NCBI GenBank assembly: GCA_964355675.1 | Contig: CAYHEC010000039.1 | Span: forward strand, 1-25,880 | Origin: CAMBDS01 sp964355675 | Lineage (GTDB): Bacteria; Electryoneota; AABM5-125-24; Hatepunaeales; Hatepunaeaceae | Length of the DNA: 25,880 nucleotides | Direction: 5' to 3' | In this document: in pieces, positions 22,520 through 25,880 of the stretch | How positions within the stretch are numbered: position 1 is the first letter of the stretch | Layout of the letters: each line of letters begins with the position of its first letter | Made by a program: the position numbers and the translations under genes | Notes under the pieces: generated by a model | The model's input: the letters and a program-made list of their open reading frames with translations, nothing else | Databases searched by the model: none | Told to the model about the DNA's origin: nothing

Positions 22520-23821
22520 TCATCGAAAAAACAGGCTGATCTGGTGAAATTTCGTTCCTGTGAGTGGATGTCCTTGCCCGGCGTCATAACTTGAATAGCT
22601 GTATTCGACATCAATTCGGCCTGTCACGAAACCCACCGCCCCAGCATTCTGTTGATTTATGCGACGATAGTATTTGTGATAGCCAGTCGTTCGCAGGCTG
22701 AACCCGGAATTCTTAGAGAACACCTTACCCGTAAAATCTTCGTACCGTCCCCATCGGAAGGCAACGCTTTCCAAAAACTCGACTTCCCAAGCCTTCGATT
22801 TTTCAATCTGATTGTTGGTCTTGCCAAGAATCAAATCGTTCCAAATGCTGATGTCCCCCAGATGATTATAAATATAGCCCGTTTCGCCGGATTGTTCCTT
22901 ATAGAATAAACCGCTCTCGCCCCGCGTTCCAGTCTCGACTGAAAGAATGGTCCAATCCTCAGTTTCAGGATCTGCGCGAGTAATTGCCGCCATTAAACTC
23001 ACGTCAACATTCGCTGTTCGCGGCGTTGGATCAGGATTGGAGGTAGGTAAATAACTTACTTTGTCACCGATATTTCTCTTGGCATAGGAAAAGGCAGGCG
23101 TCACCTCAAGTTGAATACCGTCCCTTAATTCGGCGTTACGATCTTGTAACCGCAGGAAGGCTTTATGCAGGGGAACTTGAATCACATACCCCCAATCGAC
23201 TAAATCAATGGTTGCGATGTAGTCGCCAAGATCGGATTTTACATGCTTGAAAGTAACGCCAAAGCTGGCCTTAATCAGGTAGTCGATACCAATCCCAAGA
23301 CTTGTTCCGCTACATTTTTCTATCGCACGGAAGGTGCCGAGGTAATTACCAAGATCATCTCGTCGCTCAGTTACTCCAAGATCAAGTAGTACTTCGTTGT
23401 ATCCCACACCGAAGCTAAACGGAATGTCTCGATCCACAAACTTTGAAATCGTCTCTGGCGAGAGACCCAGATTATAAGCTTTGGCGGAATATGTCAAGTC
23501 CAGGCCAAATGAAGGCAGCCATTCGGTCTTTGCGGGATAAAATCCCAACGCAACGAGGTTGTTTTGGGCTGCCAGCCCAAGAAGTGCAGGATTTGATATC
23601 ACTCCGAGCGGATCATCGAATCCGGTTTGCAACAAGACCCCCGCCCGTCCGTTAGCTTCCGGCGACGGGTGAATTTGGAGGAAGATCATTGTGGCAACGG
23701 CTACCGGAGTGGCCGTAACGGGACGAACATGAGATAAATTCATTAGAACGAAGGCAATCCCCATCCAAATTCTAAATCGTGTGCCGAGATTGCGGTCATC
23801 GAGATTTGAATTGTGTCGCAT
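22520..23821 (-). CDS. PorV/PorQ-like outer-membrane barrel protein
   Basis: 433 residues. The N-terminus has a basic stretch and a hydrophobic run (MGIAFVLMNLSHVRPVTATP), a likely signal peptide. Then LQIHPSPEANGRAGVL and DDPLGVISNPALLGLA match the opening of PorV/PorQ proteins, where a small glycine-rich segment and an NPA motif precede the barrel. The rest alternates amphipathic strands (FGVGYNEVLLDLGV; LGIGIDYLIKASFGVTFKHV) and ends in a C-terminal aromatic strand (QISLFFR) as barrels do. Known: PorV shuttles T9SS cargo to its attachment site; PorQ-type relatives have broader roles. No PorU gene is nearby. It is 69 bp upstream of the zeta gene on the same strand. The exact function is uncertain. 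Confidence 0.62.
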   Translation of the reverse strand: MRHNSNLDDRNLGTRFRIWMGIAFVLMNLSHVRPVTATPVAVATMIFLQIHPSPEANGRAGVLLQTGFDDPLGVISNPALLGLAAQNNLVALGFYPAKTEWLPSFGLDLTYSAKAYNLGLSPETISKFVDRDIPFSFGVGYNEVLLDLGVTERRDDLGNYLGTFRAIEKCSGTSLGIGIDYLIKASFGVTFKHVKSDLGDYIATIDLVDWGYVIQVPLHKAFLRLQDRNAELRDGIQLEVTPAFSYAKRNIGDKVSYLPTSNPDPTPRTANVDVSLMAAITRADPETEDWTILSVETGTRGESGLFYKEQSGETGYIYNHLGDISIWNDLILGKTNNQIEKSKAWEVEFLESVAFRWGRYEDFTGKVFSKNSGFSLRTTGYHKYYRRINQQNAGAVGFVTGRIDVEYSYSSYDAGQGHPLTGTKFHQISLFFR

Positions 23822-23875
23822 TTTCTGCTACCTATCGCTTTCTACTTAGATGTCGACAGCTTGCGCCTTCGGCGC

Positions 23876-24074
23876 GGGCAGACAACCGTCCGCCCTACCC
23901 ACCCAGCGCATCGCACTTTCCTGTCGGGCAAGATGCCCAACTTACAAAATAATCAAGCGGGACGCTTAACCTACGCGAAATTGTCGGGCTCGGCGGCGCG
24001 ACCTACAAAATAGTCAAGCGGGACGCTTAACCTACGCGACTGAGCACTAAAGCACTAATGCACTATTGCACTTT
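23876..24074. repeat. Repeat cluster between the barrel and flotillin genes
   Basis: The gap 23822-24078 holds no gene. It contains a gggcagac/gtccgccc hairpin (23876-23895, one mismatch). It also holds two copies of an inverted GGATAAGCGTC-family word (23952-23977, 24013-24038), with a tcgggctcggcg-type word between them (23984-24006), the same order as at 18265-18313. A tandem octamer (GCACTAAA, about four units, 24043-24074) ends 4 bp before the flotillin stop codon. Confidence 0.8.
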
Positions 24075-24078
24075 CGCG

Positions 24079-25491
24079 CTATTCCTTCTTCCCCAGCATC
24101 TTCTTCAGATCGATCCCACTTACAGCCTCAACAACTTCCGGCAATTGCGCCAGAACGCTGGCGATCTGCCCGGTCAGCTTCGACGCTCCGTCAGCGCCAT
24201 TGCCGACCATGATGATCTTATCGACCTTGGAAAGAGGTTCGGCAACCGCTCTGGCAAGCTCGGGCAGTTTGTCGATGAACATCTGCGCTGTTGCCGCCTC
24301 GTTGTAGCCTTTGAACGCTTCAGCCTTCGCCGTCATTGCGTCAGCCTCTGCTTTTCCAAGATGGCGGGTGTATTCGATCCGGCTTATGCCTTCCGCTTTC
24401 TTGATGTCAACAGCCGCCTGTCCTTCGAGCTTGTGCGCTTCAGCTCTGCCTTGTGCCTCAAGCACCACCCGCACCTTGTCGCCTTCAGCCTCAGACTCGA
24501 TCTGGAACCGCCGCGCCTCGGCCGGTTTCTTCACCGATGACTCAAGCTCTAACTCGCGGCGCTTGATCTCAAGCTGTTCGACTTTGATTGCCGCCTCTTT
24601 TTCGACCCGGCGGATTTCGTACTCAGCTTTTTTAAGCTCCGAGGAGAGCCGACTCCGCTCCAGCTCGTAAGTCATATCGGATTCAGCTTTTTGCTTGTTG
24701 ATCTCGGCTTGGAATCCCGCCCTCTGCATCTCGAAATCCCGGCTTGCCGCGGCAAGTTCCGTCTCGACTTGGAACCGGACGAGGTCTCCTTCCTTCTGGG
24801 CAAGCGCGGTCTTGATCGTCGTATCCTTTTCGGTCTCTGCCTGGGCAATGGTGGCGTCGCGCTTCACCTGAGCGATACGAGGCTGCCCGATTGCCTTAAG
24901 GTAGCCCTGTGTGTCGGAAATATCCTTCAGGTTGAAGCCGAGCAGTTCGATCCCCATCGCGGCAAGATCAGCGGCGGCGGCGTTGCGCACCTTCCGATTG
25001 AAATCATCTCGATTCTGGTAGATTTCTTCCACCGACAGACTGCCCAATGTCGAACGGATGTAGCCTTCAAGGATGCTCTCCGAGACTTCCTTGATCGCTG
25101 AAGCTCCTCGCCCGAGGAACTGCTCGGCGGCTTTGCGGATCGATTCCTCGTTGGAAGCCACTTTCACTTGCGCGGACGCCTCAGCGATGATGTGAACGCC
25201 TTGACGTGTCAAGACTTCCGGAGTCTTGATTGTAATTGAGTAGGTTTCCAGCGGCAATGTCTGGGCAGTCTCAGTGAACGCATTGATCAGCGTTCCGCCG
25301 CCGATCTGCATCCGGTAGCCGACTTGCACTTTGTTCCCGTCTGCTCCGGTCACCCAGCGTTTGCTTCCGCCGGAGATGATCAGAACTTCATTAGGTCCAG
25401 CATTTCGATACTGTTTGGCGAATAAGATGATCAGACCGCCAATTAAAACGACTGCCGCCCCGATGATCGAGAGGAGGAGGGTCGTATCCAT
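24079..25491 (-). CDS. Flotillin family protein
   Basis: 470 residues. A single N-terminal membrane helix (about 5-25, LLLSIIGAAVVLIGGLIILF) is followed by an SPFH/Band 7 domain (about 28-200; GVHIIAEASAQVKV) and a long charged coiled coil (about 210-410) rich in EAE/KAE repeats, then a short C-terminal domain (MFIDKLPELARAVAEPLSKV). Known: flotillins oligomerise on the inner membrane, organise fluid microdomains and affect protease and secretion activity; FtsH is a reported client in Bacillus. Start ATG 25491 with GAGGA about 6 nt upstream. No NfeD-like partner gene is seen on the left; the right neighbour lies outside the window. Confidence 0.93.
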   Translation of the reverse strand: MDTTLLLSIIGAAVVLIGGLIILFAKQYRNAGPNEVLIISGGSKRWVTGADGNKVQVGYRMQIGGGTLINAFTETAQTLPLETYSITIKTPEVLTRQGVHIIAEASAQVKVASNEESIRKAAEQFLGRGASAIKEVSESILEGYIRSTLGSLSVEEIYQNRDDFNRKVRNAAAADLAAMGIELLGFNLKDISDTQGYLKAIGQPRIAQVKRDATIAQAETEKDTTIKTALAQKEGDLVRFQVETELAAASRDFEMQRAGFQAEINKQKAESDMTYELERSRLSSELKKAEYEIRRVEKEAAIKVEQLEIKRRELELESSVKKPAEARRFQIESEAEGDKVRVVLEAQGRAEAHKLEGQAAVDIKKAEGISRIEYTRHLGKAEADAMTAKAEAFKGYNEAATAQMFIDKLPELARAVAEPLSKVDKIIMVGNGADGASKLTGQIASVLAQLPEVVEAVSGIDLKKMLGKKE

Positions 25492-25880
25492 TATGCATCC
25501 TCAATTAAATATTTCTGACGAGCCGGTCACTTGGTTCGTCATCGTTGATGATATTAATTGCCGCTCTGCGAGAGGGCTCTTATAATTGTTAAATATGGCA
25601 GGAATAATCAAGTGCAAATTGCGAACCAATAAGGTGTTCATCGTTGCACAAAATTCAATTTCCCATCCTAATATACCTCATTACGCCAAATGACGCAAAT
25701 ATTTTCACAAAGCTGTATAGAAACAAGCAAAGTTATCGAGTGGAATTTTATGGCTTCCGCCTGTAATTGGCTTGCAAGAAGGCTGAAGTTTTCTGATATT
25801 GAAGAGTAATAGCACAATATCATGCTCTTGGAGCGACTGTCTTGAAAATCAAGCCGCCCTCGTGATATTTTGGACCTGTC
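25492..25880. other. Gene-free, AT-rich leader region upstream of flotillin
   Basis: I see no gene on either strand in this 389-bp stretch. It should hold the flotillin promoter on the minus strand; a TTGCAC and a TATAAG are present but not at standard spacing. An imperfect hairpin at 25517-25540 (gacgagcc / ggttcgtc, one mismatch) lies in the likely 5' leader. A degenerate relative of the tilS-ftsH repeat appears at 25829-25857 (cttgaaaatcaag core at 25841-25853). Confidence 0.5.

Noticed and set aside
25492..25880. tRNA or other structured RNA upstream of flotillin
   Set aside because: No cloverleaf, T-loop GTTCRA motif or conserved riboswitch core could be found on either strand.

Overview
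The window looks like a piece of an uncultivated bacterium from the Fibrobacterota-Chlorobiota-Bacteroidota (FCB) superphylum or a neighbouring candidate phylum. The reasons are a secreted protein with a type IX secretion (T9SS) type A C-terminal sorting domain, a PorV/PorQ-like outer-membrane barrel, weak or absent Shine-Dalgarno sequences before many genes, and intergenic spaces packed with short palindromic repeat 'words'. The phylum cannot be fixed from sequence alone.

Left part, plus strand (299-10529): a GAF/HD-GYP cyclic-di-GMP phosphodiesterase-like protein; a DNA methyltransferase fused to an Mrr-like nuclease domain; the conserved housekeeping series tilS-ftsH-folE (tRNA-Ile lysidine synthetase, membrane AAA protease, GTP cyclohydrolase I); and a membrane-anchored TPR protein. 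FtsH carries an unusual disordered tail of about 330 residues.

Middle, minus strand (10844-20849): a T9SS-exported propeller-like protein, an orphan family-5 (peptide) solute-binding lipoprotein without permease genes, an orphan indolepyruvate oxidoreductase beta subunit (IorB), an AT-rich MrfA/Hrq1-like helicase flanked by repeat clusters, and a 777-residue fusion of a class I aspartate aminotransferase to a P-loop-like domain with a four-cysteine cluster.

Right part, minus strand (20858-25491): five small, tightly packed or overlapping toxin-antitoxin-type genes (zeta-like kinase, a 66-residue partner, a 52-residue HicB-like protein, MntA nucleotidyltransferase, HepT). They run in the same direction into the aminotransferase fusion with only 8 bp between. 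Upstream are a PorV/PorQ-like barrel and a flotillin. About 390 bp at the right edge holds no gene that I can recognise.

The most unusual theme is the repeats. Small palindromes with different stem words but shared GTAG/CTAC edges, plus tandem heptamers, fill the gaps, and some enter coding sequence. A perfect 28-bp palindrome lies in frame in the solute-binding protein. A TTATCCT heptamer array encodes that protein's signal-peptide core, and the near-identical TCATCCT array encodes the linker before the sorting domain of the next gene.
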